DNA of 59,256 bases, taken from contig PFXG01000065.1 of assembly GCA_002791545.1 (NCBI GenBank), positions 1-59,256 of the forward strand, given 5' to 3'. Each line of letters begins with the position of its first letter. The first letter of the stretch is position 1. The stretch is from Zetaproteobacteria bacterium CG_4_9_14_3_um_filter_49_83. Lineage in GTDB: Bacteria > Pseudomonadota > Zetaproteobacteria > Mariprofundales > Mariprofundaceae. This document shows, piece after piece, positions 8,448 to 17,905 of this stretch. A program made the position numbers and the translations under genes. The notes beneath the pieces were generated by a model. The model was not told the DNA's origin. It saw only the letters and a program-made list of their open reading frames with translations, and searched no databases.

Positions 8448-10682
8448 ATGGCTGAAGTACAAACCCGCCGTTTAGCCATTGATGGCATGCGCTGTGCCGG
8501 ATGTGTCAGCAAGGTCGAAGCGGCTTTGGCTGGCGTGCCCGGCGTTCAGCAGGCCAGTGTGAATCTGGCTGATCGTACGGCTACGGTGGTGATGCCGTTA
8601 GCGATGCAGGACAAAGCCCTGATCGCGGCGGTGCAGGCTGTTGGCTTTGATGCGCAGCCGCTTTCGGGTATCGAAAATGTCGGTGATATGCAACGCGCCG
8701 AGGCGGCGCATGTGCGCGCGCTGGGCTTGCGTTTTGTCGTGGCTGCGCTGGCCGGCTTGCCGTTATTTCTCGATATGTTTTTGCATTTTCTGCCGGAGCT
8801 GGTTGAGGCACAGGCTGTTTGGTTGCTGATCGGGCTTGGCACGCTGGCGGTGATGGTATTTTCCGGGCGGCATTTCTATATCGGGGCATGGCGCGCCTTT
8901 ATCCACCATTCCGCCAGTATGGATACATTGATTGCAAGCGGTACCGGCACGGCGTGGCTGTATTCGATGATCATCACGATCCATCCGGAGATTGTGCCTG
9001 CGCTGGGGCGACATGCGTATTTTGATGCGGCGCTGACGATTATTGCCCTGATTAATCTCGGTCAGGCTTTGGAGGTGCGGGCACGCGGCAAGACCTCCGA
9101 AGCCATCCGCAGGTTGATTGGCTTGCAGCCGGATACGGCCCGAGTGGTGCGCGGTGGCGTTGAGATCGATGTGCCTGTTGCCGAAGTTGTGGCCGGTGAC
9201 GTCATCCGTGTGCGACCCGGTGAAAAGATTCCGGTCGATGGTGAGCTCAGCGAAGGGCATTCGACGGTGGATGAATCGATGTTGACGGGCGAACCTATGG
9301 CTGTGACTAAAAAAATCGGTGATTCGCTGGTTGGCGGCACTATCAACGGTTCCGGTAGTTTCCTGTATCGGGCGACGCATGTGGGTGCTGATATGGTGCT
9401 GGCACGCATCATCGACATGGTTAAAAATGCTCAGGCATCCAAGCCGCGCATTGGCCGCATTGTCGATAAGGTTGCCGGGGTATTTGTGCCGACGATTTTG
9501 ATTCTTGCCATCATCACGGCGCTGGTATGGCTGAATTTCGGGCCGGAACCGCGCCTGAGTTTTGCCCTGGTGACGACGATGACGGTGCTGATTATCGCCT
9601 GCCCGTGTGCGCTGGGGCTGGCGACACCGATTTCATTGATTGTCGGCATCGGTAAGGCGGCCGAGTACGGCATTCTGATTCGCAAAGGCGAGTCGCTGGA
9701 GCGTGCCTCCCAATTAACCACGATTGTGCTTGATAAAACGGGCACGGTGACAGAAGGGCGACCGGCCGTGACGGATATGGTCGAGCGCCATGCAAGTGAG
9801 TTCGACATTCTGGCGCTGGCCGCAGCACTGGAGCGGCACAGTGAGCACCCACTGGCGGCGGCGGTGTTGCAACTGGCTGATGCGCGCAAGTTGGATGTAC
9901 CTGCATGTGAACATTTTTCTGCCGTGTCCGGGCAGGGTGTGACGGGCATGGTCAGTGGCCGCCAGATGTATCTGGGCAATGAGAAACTGATGCAGGCCTT
10001 TGGGGTGACATTGTCCGATGATGATCGGCAACTGGTGCGGGAACTGGCACTGGCGGCAAAAACTCCGATGTTACTGGCCGATGCGAAAGCGCTGCTTGGT
10101 ATCCTCGCCATTGCCGATCCGGTGAAGCAGGATTCCAGACAGGCGATTGCACGCATGCAGGCGATGGGCCTGCGCGTGGTGATGTTGACCGGCGACAGAC
10201 GCGAAACAGCCGAGGCGGTGGCTGCTCAGGTCGGAATTTCCGAGGTGTTATCGGAAGTGATGCCGGAAGATAAAGATCAGCAGGTGGCCCGCTTGCAGGC
10301 TTCGGGTGAAGTCGTTGGCATGGTCGGTGACGGTATCAACGACGCACCGGCGTTATCACGTGCCGACGTTGGCTTTGCCATCGGGGCGGGTACAGATATC
10401 GCCATTGAAGCGGCTGATATGACACTGATGCGTTCATCGCTGGACGGGGTGGTGATTGCTATAGAGATATCCAAGGCAACACTGGGCAATATCAAACAGA
10501 ATCTATTCGGTGCCTTTGTCTACAACTCGCTCGGTATCCCCGTGGCGGCCGGTGTGTTGTATCCGCTGCTGGGAATTTTGCTTAATCCGATGATTGCAGG
10601 CGCTGCCATGGCGATGTCATCGGTTACGGTGGTGACCAATGCGAATCGTTTGCGAAGGTTCAAACCGGGAGGTATCAAATGA
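8448..10682 (+). CDS. copA: Copper-translocating P1B-type ATPase
   Basis: A 744-residue Cu+ exporting P-type ATPase. There is one N-terminal heavy-metal-associated domain (GMRCAGC, residues 1-70), then membrane helices. The TGEPM actuator motif, the CPC metal-site motif (IACPCALG, about residue 385), the phosphorylation motif DKTGT (about 428), the SEHPLAAA motif and the hinge GDGINDAP (about 627) are all present in order. CPC plus the HMA domain points to monovalent copper/silver. No strong ribosome site precedes the ATG. It follows the DUF411 gene by 21 bp and its stop overlaps the next start (ATGA), so it belongs to the copper operon. Confidence 0.95.
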   Translation: MAEVQTRRLAIDGMRCAGCVSKVEAALAGVPGVQQASVNLADRTATVVMPLAMQDKALIAAVQAVGFDAQPLSGIENVGDMQRAEAAHVRALGLRFVVAALAGLPLFLDMFLHFLPELVEAQAVWLLIGLGTLAVMVFSGRHFYIGAWRAFIHHSASMDTLIASGTGTAWLYSMIITIHPEIVPALGRHAYFDAALTIIALINLGQALEVRARGKTSEAIRRLIGLQPDTARVVRGGVEIDVPVAEVVAGDVIRVRPGEKIPVDGELSEGHSTVDESMLTGEPMAVTKKIGDSLVGGTINGSGSFLYRATHVGADMVLARIIDMVKNAQASKPRIGRIVDKVAGVFVPTILILAIITALVWLNFGPEPRLSFALVTTMTVLIIACPCALGLATPISLIVGIGKAAEYGILIRKGESLERASQLTTIVLDKTGTVTEGRPAVTDMVERHASEFDILALAAALERHSEHPLAAAVLQLADARKLDVPACEHFSAVSGQGVTGMVSGRQMYLGNEKLMQAFGVTLSDDDRQLVRELALAAKTPMLLADAKALLGILAIADPVKQDSRQAIARMQAMGLRVVMLTGDRRETAEAVAAQVGISEVLSEVMPEDKDQQVARLQASGEVVGMVGDGINDAPALSRADVGFAIGAGTDIAIEAADMTLMRSSLDGVVIAIEISKATLGNIKQNLFGAFVYNSLGIPVAAGVLYPLLGILLNPMIAGAAMAMSSVTVVTNANRLRRFKPGGIK

Positions 10683-11047
10683 TGCTGGTCAATGCACTGG
10701 GGCTGGCGCTCATCGGCTTTATCATCTGGTGGTTCTGGTTGTATCGACCAATGACCAGCGTCATGGCAGAGCCGGGGAAAGTGATCGAAGTGCTGGTGCG
10801 TGATGGTGTGTATGAGCCATCGCTCATTCATGCGGTTGCGGGCAAGGGAATTTCGCTGAAATTTCTGCGTCAGGATGAAGCCGCCTGTGCCGAGCAGGTG
10901 ATATTTCCCGAACTTGCTATTCAAAAGGACTTGCCGCTGGGCCGCGCCGTGGTGATTCGTCTGCTGCCCGAGCAAGCCGGGGATTATTCGTTCCAGTGTC
11001 AGATGGGGATGTATCGCGGTGTGCTGCGAGTGAAGTCAATTGAGTGA
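10679..11047 (+). CDS. Membrane-anchored cupredoxin-like protein
   Basis: A 122-residue protein with one N-terminal transmembrane segment (about residues 3-24) and a cupredoxin-like domain. The C-terminal part carries [13 protein letters not shown], resembling a type-1 copper loop (Cys and Met ligands), although the second histidine is not obvious. It overlaps the CopA stop by 4 bp and closes the copper operon. By family analogy it is a membrane-bound periplasmic copper-binding domain, perhaps receiving copper from the ATPase; that role is inference. Confidence 0.75.
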   Translation: MMLVNALGLALIGFIIWWFWLYRPMTSVMAEPGKVIEVLVRDGVYEPSLIHAVAGKGISLKFLRQDEAACAEQVIFPELAIQKDLPLGRAVVIRLLPEQAGDYSFQCQMGMYRGVLRVKSIE

Positions 11048-11078
11048 CTGGAAGGGATATTATTTAAGTTCCGGGGAA

Positions 11079-11151
11079 GGCGGATGCTTCTCTTTATCGC
11101 TATTGTGGGATTAAAAGGTTGCGATAGTTCAAGATAAAAATGCCATCCGCC
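11079..11151. other. Nested stem-loop after the copper operon
   Basis: An outer 8-bp stem GGCGGATG (11079-11086) pairs with CATCCGCC (11144-11151). Inside it, TATCGC (11095-11100) pairs with GCGATA (11121-11126). It lies just past the last copper gene in a gap of about 300 bp. No long T-run follows, so it may be an RNA structure rather than a plain terminator. Confidence 0.4.
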
Positions 11152-11163
11152 AGACTGACTAAT

Positions 11164-11189
11164 CCTCGCCATCACTCGAGCTGGCGAGG
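11164..11189. other. 8-bp hairpin in the copper-operon/tRNA gap
   Basis: CCTCGCCA pairs with TGGCGAGG around a 10-base loop. There is no T-tract after it. It could help transcription stop before the tRNA gene. Apart from this and the larger stem-loop, the 11048-11347 gap shows no credible gene. Confidence 0.35.
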
Positions 11190-11347
11190 CTGTCTGTCAC
11201 TCCACTTCGTTCCGGACACAAATTTCAAAAGCTTCACGGCCTGAAATGCCTGATGCCTCCACACTTACACACGTCTTTCGGCTTCTTGTTTTCCGGATTG
11301 GTTGCGGGTGCGATGATTGATGCTGTAGTATGCAGGACGCTGGTTTT

Positions 11348-11422
11348 GCGGATATCGTATAATGGCTATTACCCGAGCTTCCCAAGCTCGTGATGCGGGT
11401 TCGATTCCCGCTATCCGCTCCA
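11348..11422 (+). tRNA. tRNA-Gly (anticodon CCC)
   Basis: A 75-base cloverleaf. The acceptor stem is GCGGATA with TATCCGC, the anticodon stem CGAGC/GCTCG encloses the loop TTCCCAA (anticodon CCC, glycine), and the T stem GCGGG/CCCGC encloses TTCGATT. The discriminator is T and the 3' CCA is encoded. It stands alone between the copper operon and the PopZ-like gene. Confidence 0.95.
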
Positions 11423-11494
11423 TTTCTTGTGCCATAGCTATTCAGTCGCCATCCAATCTTTGCTCTGTCGTGTTTGCTGACTTACTATTGGCGC

Positions 11495-12253
11495 ATGGAA
11501 AAAGAACGCGATATTGACGAAATTTTAGCCAGTCTGGATCAACTGTTGCGTGAAAGCGAAAGTCGCAATGATGATGTCGAAGACGATGTTCCTGTTGCGA
11601 AGGCACCTGTTCGTCCGATTGAATCAGAAAAGAAAAAACCAATGATAACCATTCAGGAAGATACACTTTCTGATGATTTCCTCGATGATATAGATGATAT
11701 GTCAGATGAAATTTCTGATCAGTTGATGGCTGAGTTCGATATTTCTAATGATGAAGCCGAATCTGAATTCGACTTCGATTCGTTCGATGCGGATGACGTG
11801 ATCGATGATGAGTCTGAACCATTGCTTGCTATGGATTCTATTCGTAAGCCTCGGGTTGTACTGACGGAGGATATGCTGGTCGATTTTAGCCAGACCTCTT
11901 TACCGCTGAGCATACCAGGTGCGGTTAAGCCCGCTGAGGCCTCAGTGCCCACTGTTCCTGCTGAGTCATCCGTAAAACAGGCGAATCCGGGTAGCGTGAT
12001 TCTTGTACCACAATTTTTAAAGCATCACCAGTCGCAGCCCTTGTCGTATATGGATGAAGAAATTGAATCATGCCATGAAGATTGGGATATCGATGCTTTG
12101 ACACAGAAGATTTCCGAGGCTGTACGTGATGAGCTGCTGACGCTGGTGCAAGTACAACTCGATGAAGCAATACCAAAAGTCGTTCGCCATGTATTGATGC
12201 AGCAACTGGAAGCAGAGACACAGGATGGCAGCAGTTCTCACCTCGACAACTAA
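11495..12253 (+). CDS. Acidic PopZ-like (DUF2497-like) protein upstream of valS
   Basis: A 252-residue soluble protein. The N-terminus reads MEKERDIDEILASLDQLL, a short helix. A long Asp/Glu/Ser-rich, probably disordered region follows to about residue 170. The C-terminus is predicted helical (QKISEAVRDELLTLVQVQL, then DEAIPKVVRHVL). Short N-terminal EILASL helix, acidic linker and C-terminal oligomerisation helices are the layout of PopZ/DUF2497 polar-organising proteins, whose gene often lies directly before valS in Alphaproteobacteria. Here it is 31 bp before valS. Sequence similarity is weak, so this is a structural and synteny argument. I chose the ATG that begins the DIDEIL helix; a start 7 codons upstream is possible. 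Confidence 0.5.
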   Translation: MEKERDIDEILASLDQLLRESESRNDDVEDDVPVAKAPVRPIESEKKKPMITIQEDTLSDDFLDDIDDMSDEISDQLMAEFDISNDEAESEFDFDSFDADDVIDDESEPLLAMDSIRKPRVVLTEDMLVDFSQTSLPLSIPGAVKPAEASVPTVPAESSVKQANPGSVILVPQFLKHHQSQPLSYMDEEIESCHEDWDIDALTQKISEAVRDELLTLVQVQLDEAIPKVVRHVLMQQLEAETQDGSSSHLDN

Positions 12254-12284
12254 GCGAAAATAATTTAAAACACAGGATAACAGC

Positions 12285-14930
12285 ATGAACGAAGCTTTAG
12301 AGCCGAAGAAAACCTATGACCCGAGCGAAATCGAACAAACAGTTTCCGCCCAGTGGCTGGCGTCGGATGCCTTTAAGCCCCGCGTTGATGGTCATGGTGC
12401 TTACAGTATTACGCTGCCCCCACCGAATGTGACGGGTAGTTTGCATATGGGGCATGCGTTTTCCGATACGATTCAGGATATTCTGATTCGCTGGCAGCGT
12501 ATGCAAGGTAAGTCGGTGCTGTGGCAGTTGGGGCTGGATCATGCCGGTATTGCCACCCAGATGGTGGTGGAACGTCAACTGGATGCTAAAGGTATTCATC
12601 GTCGCGATCTGGGGCGTGATACGTTTGTCGAAAAAGTGTGGGAATGGAAAGCTGAATCCGGTGGCATGATTTTAGGTCAGATGAAACGTCTCGGTTTGTC
12701 GCTCGACTGGTCGCGTGAGCGTTTTACGATGGATGAGCATTCATCCCATGCGGTGCAGGAAGTGTTTATCCGCCTGTTCGAAGAAGGGCTGATTTATCGT
12801 GGCAAGCGTCTGGTGAACTGGGATCCGGTGCTGGAAACCGCTGTTTCCGATCTGGAAGTGCAGCATGAAGAGGAAGAGGGTCACTTCTGGCATATTCAGT
12901 ATCCTTATGCGGATGATCCTTCCAAACACATGGTTGTGGCCACAACACGTCCGGAAACCCTGCTCGGTGATGGTGCCGTGGCGGTGCATCCGGATGATGA
13001 ACGTTACAGGGATCTGATTGGCAGGGAGCTGATTTTGCCATTGTGCAATCGGACCATCCCGGTGATTGCCGATGCATATGTGGATCCCGAGTTTGGAACC
13101 GGTTGTGTGAAAATCACACCGGCCCACGATTTTAATGACTATGAAGTGGGCAAGCGTCACAACTTGCCGATGCGTAATATTTTCACCAACACGGCGCATA
13201 TCAACACCGAGGATTTTATTCCCGAGCAATATCAGGGGCTGGACCGTTACGAAGCGCGTGAGCGCATGATTGCCGATCTGGAAGCTGAAGGTCTGCTTTA
13301 CAAGGTTGAAGCGCATACGCACAAGGTCGGTCGCGGTGACCGTTCCCATGCTGTGATTGAGCCGTATCTGACCGATCAGTGGTATGTGGCGATTAAAGAG
13401 CTGGCTGAGCCGGCGATTGAGGCGGTGGAGAGTGGTGATATCCGCTTTGTGCCACAGCATTGGGAAAAAACCTATTTCGAGTGGATGCGCAATATTCAGG
13501 ACTGGTGTATTTCCCGCCAGTTGTGGTGGGGTCATCGCATTCCGGCATGGTATTGCGCCGATTGCGATCATATCACGGTGAGCCGTGATACGCCGGCTTG
13601 TTGCGGCGGCTGCGGTGGAACATCGATCAGGCAGGATGAGGATGTACTCGATACCTGGTTCTCATCAGGTTTGTGGCCATTTTCGACCCTCGGCTGGCCG
13701 GAAAACAGTGAGGAAATGGAAAAGTTTTATTCCACCAATGTGCTGGTGACCGGCTTTGACATCATCTTCTTCTGGGTTGCCCGCATGATTATGATGGGCA
13801 AGAAATTCACCGGTAAAGTTCCGTTTAAAGATGTCTACATCCATGCCCTGATCCGCGATGCGCAGGGGCAGAAGATGTCCAAATCCAAGGGTAATGTGGT
13901 TGATCCGCTGGAAATGATCGATCTGTACGGTGCCGATGCTCTGCGCTTTACGCTGGCGCATATGGCGACACCGGGGCGCGATGTGAAATTGGATGTTAAA
14001 CGCATCGAGTCCAATCGAAACTTTATGAACAAGGTGTGGAATGCTTCGCGTTTTGTTTTTATGAACCGTGGCGACGCCAGGCCGGATGCTACAATTCAAC
14101 CTGTTAACGATGTGAATCGCTGGATTCTGGCTGCCTTGAACGATTGTGCACGCGGCACCCACAAGGCGCTGGAAGAATACCGTTTCAACGAGGCGGCCGG
14201 ATTGCTCTATAACTTTATCTGGGCAAGTTATTGCGACTGGTATGTTGAAGCTGCCAAGGTGGCACTGTACGGTGATGATGAAGCGGCGAAAGAAGAAACC
14301 CGTGTGGTGATGCTGACCACGCTCGATGGCTGGTTGCGTTTGCTGCATCCGATTTGCCCGTTTATCACCGAAACGCTGTTTCAGGAGTTGCATGGCAATG
14401 AGGCGCGTCTGGTTTCGGCTGACTGGGTGGGTGACTATGCCAGTGATGATCAGGCGGTATCGCGCATGAATCGCGTCATGGATGTGGTCTCTGCCATTCG
14501 TTCTATTCGTGGTGAAATGAATGTGGCACCGGGTAAGCGGATCGAGGCGCAGATTGCTGCCGATGATGCCGTGAAAGCCGAACTGGCCTCGCAGGAAAAG
14601 GTTCTGATGAGTCTGGCAAAACTGGAATCGCTGGAATGGCTGGCATCGGATGCGGAAGTGGAAAGTGCGGCAGTGGCACCACTGGCTGATGCGCGGGTGT
14701 TCCTGCCGCTGGCCGGATTGGTGAATGTGGCGGAAGAGCTGGCACGTATCGAGAAAAATCTGCTTCGTGCCGAGGCTGACGTGATTAAACTTAAAGCGCG
14801 CCTGAGCAATCCGAAGTTTGTTGATAGTGCGCCGGAAGCTGTGGTGGCCAAAGTGCGGGGCGAACTGGACGAGCATAAAGCGAAATACGAAGAATTACTT
14901 GTGGCGCAAACAAAATTAAAAGCGCTGTAA
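12285..14930 (+). CDS. valS: Valyl-tRNA synthetase
   Basis: An 881-residue class I aminoacyl-tRNA synthetase that charges tRNA-Val. The HIGH-type motif is in PPPNVTGSLHMGH (about residues 44-57) and the KMSKS loop in GQKMSKSKGN (about 530). Between them lies the editing domain, followed by the anticodon-binding domain and a C-terminal coiled-coil arm (about 800-881) typical of ValRS. The length is normal. Translation starts at ATG after CAGGA. It is followed 12 bp later by yajQ, so the two may be co-transcribed. Confidence 0.97.
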   Translation: MNEALEPKKTYDPSEIEQTVSAQWLASDAFKPRVDGHGAYSITLPPPNVTGSLHMGHAFSDTIQDILIRWQRMQGKSVLWQLGLDHAGIATQMVVERQLDAKGIHRRDLGRDTFVEKVWEWKAESGGMILGQMKRLGLSLDWSRERFTMDEHSSHAVQEVFIRLFEEGLIYRGKRLVNWDPVLETAVSDLEVQHEEEEGHFWHIQYPYADDPSKHMVVATTRPETLLGDGAVAVHPDDERYRDLIGRELILPLCNRTIPVIADAYVDPEFGTGCVKITPAHDFNDYEVGKRHNLPMRNIFTNTAHINTEDFIPEQYQGLDRYEARERMIADLEAEGLLYKVEAHTHKVGRGDRSHAVIEPYLTDQWYVAIKELAEPAIEAVESGDIRFVPQHWEKTYFEWMRNIQDWCISRQLWWGHRIPAWYCADCDHITVSRDTPACCGGCGGTSIRQDEDVLDTWFSSGLWPFSTLGWPENSEEMEKFYSTNVLVTGFDIIFFWVARMIMMGKKFTGKVPFKDVYIHALIRDAQGQKMSKSKGNVVDPLEMIDLYGADALRFTLAHMATPGRDVKLDVKRIESNRNFMNKVWNASRFVFMNRGDARPDATIQPVNDVNRWILAALNDCARGTHKALEEYRFNEAAGLLYNFIWASYCDWYVEAAKVALYGDDEAAKEETRVVMLTTLDGWLRLLHPICPFITETLFQELHGNEARLVSADWVGDYASDDQAVSRMNRVMDVVSAIRSIRGEMNVAPGKRIEAQIAADDAVKAELASQEKVLMSLAKLESLEWLASDAEVESAAVAPLADARVFLPLAGLVNVAEELARIEKNLLRAEADVIKLKARLSNPKFVDSAPEAVVAKVRGELDEHKAKYEELLVAQTKLKAL

Positions 14931-14942
14931 CCGGAGGTCAGA

Positions 14943-15428
14943 ATGCCAAGTTTTGATGTGGTCTGTGAAGTTGATATGCAGGAAATGGATAACGCCGTGA
15001 ATCAGGTGAAAAAAGAAATCGCCACGCGTTTCGATTTCAAGGGAAGTAATGCATCGATTGAACTGGAGGATGCAGCTATCGTAGTGCTCGGAGATTCGGT
15101 TAACCGGGTCAATACGATCACAGAAATTCTGCGTGCCAAAATGGTGAAACGCTCACTGGACTCGAAGTTGCTGGATTATGCGGACATGGAAGATGCCAGT
15201 GGCAACAGCAAGCGTCAGCGCATTTCCATCAAGCAGGGTGTCAGCACTGAACTGGCCAAGAAAGTTGTTAAATACATCAAGCAGGAAAAGATGAAGGTGC
15301 AAGCCGCCATTCAGGGTGAACAGGTGCGCGTGACCGGCAAAAAGCGCGATGACCTGCAGGAAGCTATCGCTCTGATTCGAAAAATGGATGCGGACAGGCC
15401 ATTGCATTTCACCAATTTCAGGGACTGA
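14943..15428 (+). CDS. yajQ: YajQ-family nucleotide-binding protein (DUF520)
   Basis: A 161-residue protein matching the YajQ family end to end: MPSFDVVCEVDMQEMDNA at the start and the ending ADRPLHFTNFRD are typical. Members bind nucleotides, in some bacteria cyclic di-GMP, and have been tied to regulation. GGAGG lies 5 bp before the ATG. It sits between valS and thiL, with thiL following by about 50 bp. Confidence 0.95.
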   Translation: MPSFDVVCEVDMQEMDNAVNQVKKEIATRFDFKGSNASIELEDAAIVVLGDSVNRVNTITEILRAKMVKRSLDSKLLDYADMEDASGNSKRQRISIKQGVSTELAKKVVKYIKQEKMKVQAAIQGEQVRVTGKKRDDLQEAIALIRKMDADRPLHFTNFRD

Positions 15429-15476
15429 TTGCAGTGCGCAGGTTCATTGTTGCATTTATTTCACGCCATACGTGAT

Positions 15477-16415
15477 ATGGGCGCTGGTGAGTTTCAACTT
15501 ATACAATCTTGCTTTGGCGGTAAAAGTGAACATCTGAATGCTGCGACGACGCTGGGAATCGGCGATGATGCTTCTATACATAAACTTGAGCCGGGCATGC
15601 AATGGGTGGTCAGCACTGATTCGTCCATTGAGTCGGTGCATTGGCCATCCGATCTGCCGCTGGCTGTAGCTGCCGATCGGGCTATTTGCTCGGCCTTGTC
15701 GGATCTGGCGGCAATGGGCGCACAGCCTTTGATGGTCTGGCAAAATGTTATGGCCAAAAATAGTCAGGCTGTCAGAGAGATGGCGCAGGGATCGCTTGCT
15801 GCCCTGAATCGGCATCAGGTGCAATTGGTTGGTGGTGATACATGTCGATCACCGGTAAATGCTTTGTCAGTGACCGTCGCCGGTCAGTTGCCTGAGGGTA
15901 CGGCAATGCTGCGCAGTGCCGCACGGGCAGGTGATGCGATCTGGCTGGTTGGCACACTCGGGTTTCATGCTCTGGGTTTGCAGCAATGGATGGATGGCCA
16001 TCAAACAGGCTGTTTTGTGGCCGATTTCACAAGGATTGAGCCAAAACTTGCGCAAGGTCAACGCTTGCGCCAGGCCGGTGTGCGCTGCTGTATCGATATC
16101 AGTGATGGTTTGTTGCAGGACACCGGACACGTGGCGAACGCATCGGCTGTGCGTATGGATATCGATCTGCAATACATTCCGGGCTGGGAAAAAATAATTC
16201 GTGAAGCAGGCAGGGATCGTGCCATTCAGGCTGTCACCAGCGGCGGTGAAGACTACGCTTTGTTATTCACTGCTGCGGATTCTGTGCAGTTACCTGTTGA
16301 TCTGGCGGTAAAAATCGGCCATTGCTCACAGGGTGAAGGCGTTTATTTGAGTGTGGATAAAGAAGAGCTTGTAATGCAGTCGTTGCGGACGGGAGGTTAT
16401 GATCATTTCTCCTGA
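15477..16415 (+). CDS. thiL: Thiamine-monophosphate kinase
   Basis: A 312-residue ThiL (PurM-like fold) that phosphorylates thiamine monophosphate to thiamine diphosphate. I start it at the ATG beginning MGAGEFQLIQ, where ThiL proteins normally begin; a TTG 16 codons upstream is in frame but unlikely. Conserved parts include GIGDDAS, the Mg/ATP-binding VGGDTCRS and SDGLLQD. There is no obvious strong ribosome site. The end overlaps pgpA by 17 bp, so the two are coupled. Confidence 0.93.
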   Translation: MGAGEFQLIQSCFGGKSEHLNAATTLGIGDDASIHKLEPGMQWVVSTDSSIESVHWPSDLPLAVAADRAICSALSDLAAMGAQPLMVWQNVMAKNSQAVREMAQGSLAALNRHQVQLVGGDTCRSPVNALSVTVAGQLPEGTAMLRSAARAGDAIWLVGTLGFHALGLQQWMDGHQTGCFVADFTRIEPKLAQGQRLRQAGVRCCIDISDGLLQDTGHVANASAVRMDIDLQYIPGWEKIIREAGRDRAIQAVTSGGEDYALLFTAADSVQLPVDLAVKIGHCSQGEGVYLSVDKEELVMQSLRTGGYDHFS

Positions 16416-16923
16416 GGTGATAACGGAAAAGTTTGCAAGCTACGATCCCAAACGTAAGATCGCGGGCTGGATTGCCGCCGGTTTCGGTAGCGGCTGGTTG
16501 CCGAAAGCGCCGGGTACCTGGGGTAGTCTGGTGTCGTTGCCGCCGGTATGGTGGTTGGGTGATCTCTACGGGGTTGAGGCTGTGTTGTGGGGGACTCTCT
16601 GTTGTACCCTGATCGGATGTCTGGTTTGTGCGCGCGTTTTACCGCATTTACAGTCGGATGATCCCGGCTGGATCGTTATTGATGAATGGGCCGGGCAATG
16701 GCTGGCATTCGGCCTGATCGGGCTATTCTATGAACTGTCATGGTTAAATCTGTTGCTGGCTTTTGTTGCTTTTCGCTTGTTTGATATCAGTAAACCTTTT
16801 CCGATTCGGCAAATTGAGCATGTCGGGCCTGCCTGGTGGGCGATTATGGCCGACGATCTGCTGGCGGGTATATTTGCCGGAGCCTTGGTTCTGGCTGGAT
16901 TTTTCATGGTTTCGGGGCTTTAG
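16399..16923 (+). CDS. pgpA: Phosphatidylglycerophosphatase A
   Basis: A 174-residue inner-membrane enzyme that dephosphorylates phosphatidylglycerophosphate to phosphatidylglycerol. Family motifs visible are GSGWLPKAPGTWGS and WIVIDEWAGQW, then FDISKPFPIRQ. Three or four hydrophobic segments are present. GGGAGG lies just before the ATG. It overlaps thiL and is followed by pncC after 5 bp, the common thiL-pgpA-cinA order. Confidence 0.95.
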   Translation: MIISPEVITEKFASYDPKRKIAGWIAAGFGSGWLPKAPGTWGSLVSLPPVWWLGDLYGVEAVLWGTLCCTLIGCLVCARVLPHLQSDDPGWIVIDEWAGQWLAFGLIGLFYELSWLNLLLAFVAFRLFDISKPFPIRQIEHVGPAWWAIMADDLLAGIFAGALVLAGFFMVSGL

Positions 16924-16928
16924 TCTTC

Positions 16929-17411
16929 ATGCGTGAAGCCATTAATCTTAATGTTTATCAGCTGCTGGATGTTTGCAGAGCGCGGCAGATCAGGCTGCGT
17001 ACAGCCGAATCCTGTACGGCTGGTGCGATAGCTGCACTGATAGCTTCAGTGCCGGGGGCTTCGGACGTTCTTGATCGCGGATGGGTGGTATATAGTAATC
17101 AGGCTAAACAAGAAGAGCTTGGCGTGGATGAAAGGCTTATCCAAACTTATGGGGCCGTTAGCCAGCAGGTTGTTGAAGCGATGGCGCTTGGTGGAGCTAC
17201 AGAGCAAGCGGCCTGTGTGGCGGTGAGTGGTATTGCCGGGCCATCCGGTGGATCACCGGATAAACCGGTAGGAACAGTCTGGATTGCCGTTGCCAGGGGA
17301 AAAGCGATAAGCAATTGTCGCTGCTGCCACTTTGTGGGTGACCGCCCACAGGTTCAGTTGGCGACTGTCTTGGCAGCTGTCGAAATGTTGTTGGAGAGTG
17401 TCTCCTCTTGA
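16929..17411 (+). CDS. pncC: CinA C-terminal domain protein, nicotinamide-nucleotide amidase
   Basis: A 160-residue stand-alone CinA C-terminal domain, which deamidates NMN to nicotinate mononucleotide in pyridine nucleotide recycling. The active-site motif TAESCTAG is at about residues 25-32 and GIAGPSGGSPDKPVGTV lies further on. The ATG is chosen because residues before it belong to another frame inside pgpA. The gene closes the yajQ-thiL-pgpA-pncC run. Its 3' end overlaps the convergent regulator gene by 58 bp, which is unusual. Confidence 0.93.
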   Translation: MREAINLNVYQLLDVCRARQIRLRTAESCTAGAIAALIASVPGASDVLDRGWVVYSNQAKQEELGVDERLIQTYGAVSQQVVEAMALGGATEQAACVAVSGIAGPSGGSPDKPVGTVWIAVARGKAISNCRCCHFVGDRPQVQLATVLAAVEMLLESVSS

Positions 17412-17857
17412 TACAGAAACAGATTGGCATCGAGAATTTCAATCATCACTTGTGAGTCATGACCCAGTGCATCGGCCAGTGTGTACTGCTTGAGTACATC
17501 TACAAAAGCCTTTCTAGCCTGATAAAAAACACGCTTCAAGGCACATCCCGGGCTGATGGCACAGGTATTACTGTCGGCATCAAAACATTCCAGAATATTC
17601 ATGTGGGGCTCTGTTTGCAGAACTATTGTGCCCAGATTGATCTGAGCTGGTGGAACGGCAAGGACGATGCCGCCACTTCTGCCGCGTGTGGTAGTGATCC
17701 AGCCAAGCTTGGAGAGTTGATGAACAACTTTCACAAGATGGTTGCGTGAAATGCCGTAGGCCTGATGAATTTCAGTGATGGTAACACTTTGTTCGGGGCG
17801 AAGGGCCAGATAAAGCAGCACACGTAGTGAATAATCTGAATAGGAAGTAAGTTGCAT
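17354..17857 (-). CDS. nsrR: Rrf2-family NsrR-like nitric-oxide-sensing repressor
   Basis: A 167-residue Rrf2-family winged-helix regulator (start MQLTSYSDYSLRVLLYL, helix-turn-helix at about 26-50). Cysteines C91, C99 and C105 in ECFDADSNTCAISPGC match the Fe-S ligand pattern of NsrR (C-X7-C-X5-C). NsrR represses NO-detoxification genes until its cluster reacts with NO. The gene is divergent from two truncated hemoglobins, and a sequence very like the NsrR site lies in the gap. The last 40 or so residues extend beyond the usual NsrR end and overlap the convergent pncC. Family and sensing role are well supported; NO as ligand is inference from cysteines and context. Confidence 0.85.
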   Translation of the reverse strand: MQLTSYSDYSLRVLLYLALRPEQSVTITEIHQAYGISRNHLVKVVHQLSKLGWITTTRGRSGGIVLAVPPAQINLGTIVLQTEPHMNILECFDADSNTCAISPGCALKRVFYQARKAFVDVLKQYTLADALGHDSQVMIEILDANLFLYQEETLSNNISTAAKTVAN

Positions 17858-17876
17858 GAACAAATGGTATATTCAC

Positions 17877-17905
17877 TTGACATCTTTTGTCTATAACAAT
17901 TTAAT
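17877..17905 (+). promoter_or_regulatory. Sigma70-type promoter for the truncated hemoglobin genes
   Basis: TTGACA at 17877-17882 and TTTAAT at 17900-17905 with a 17-bp spacer. It lies 65 bp ahead of the first hemoglobin ATG. The -35 box matches consensus exactly and the -10 matches at four to five positions. Confidence 0.7.

Noticed and set aside
12741-13571. 276-codon frame opposite valS
   Set aside because: Same reason: antisense shadow of a well-defined gene.
13665-14876. 403-codon frame opposite valS
   Set aside because: Shadow of valS codon use; no homology, start signal or operon context.
15429-15476. TTG start for ThiL 16 codons upstream
   Set aside because: The added residues do not fit the family; ThiL normally starts near GEFxLI.
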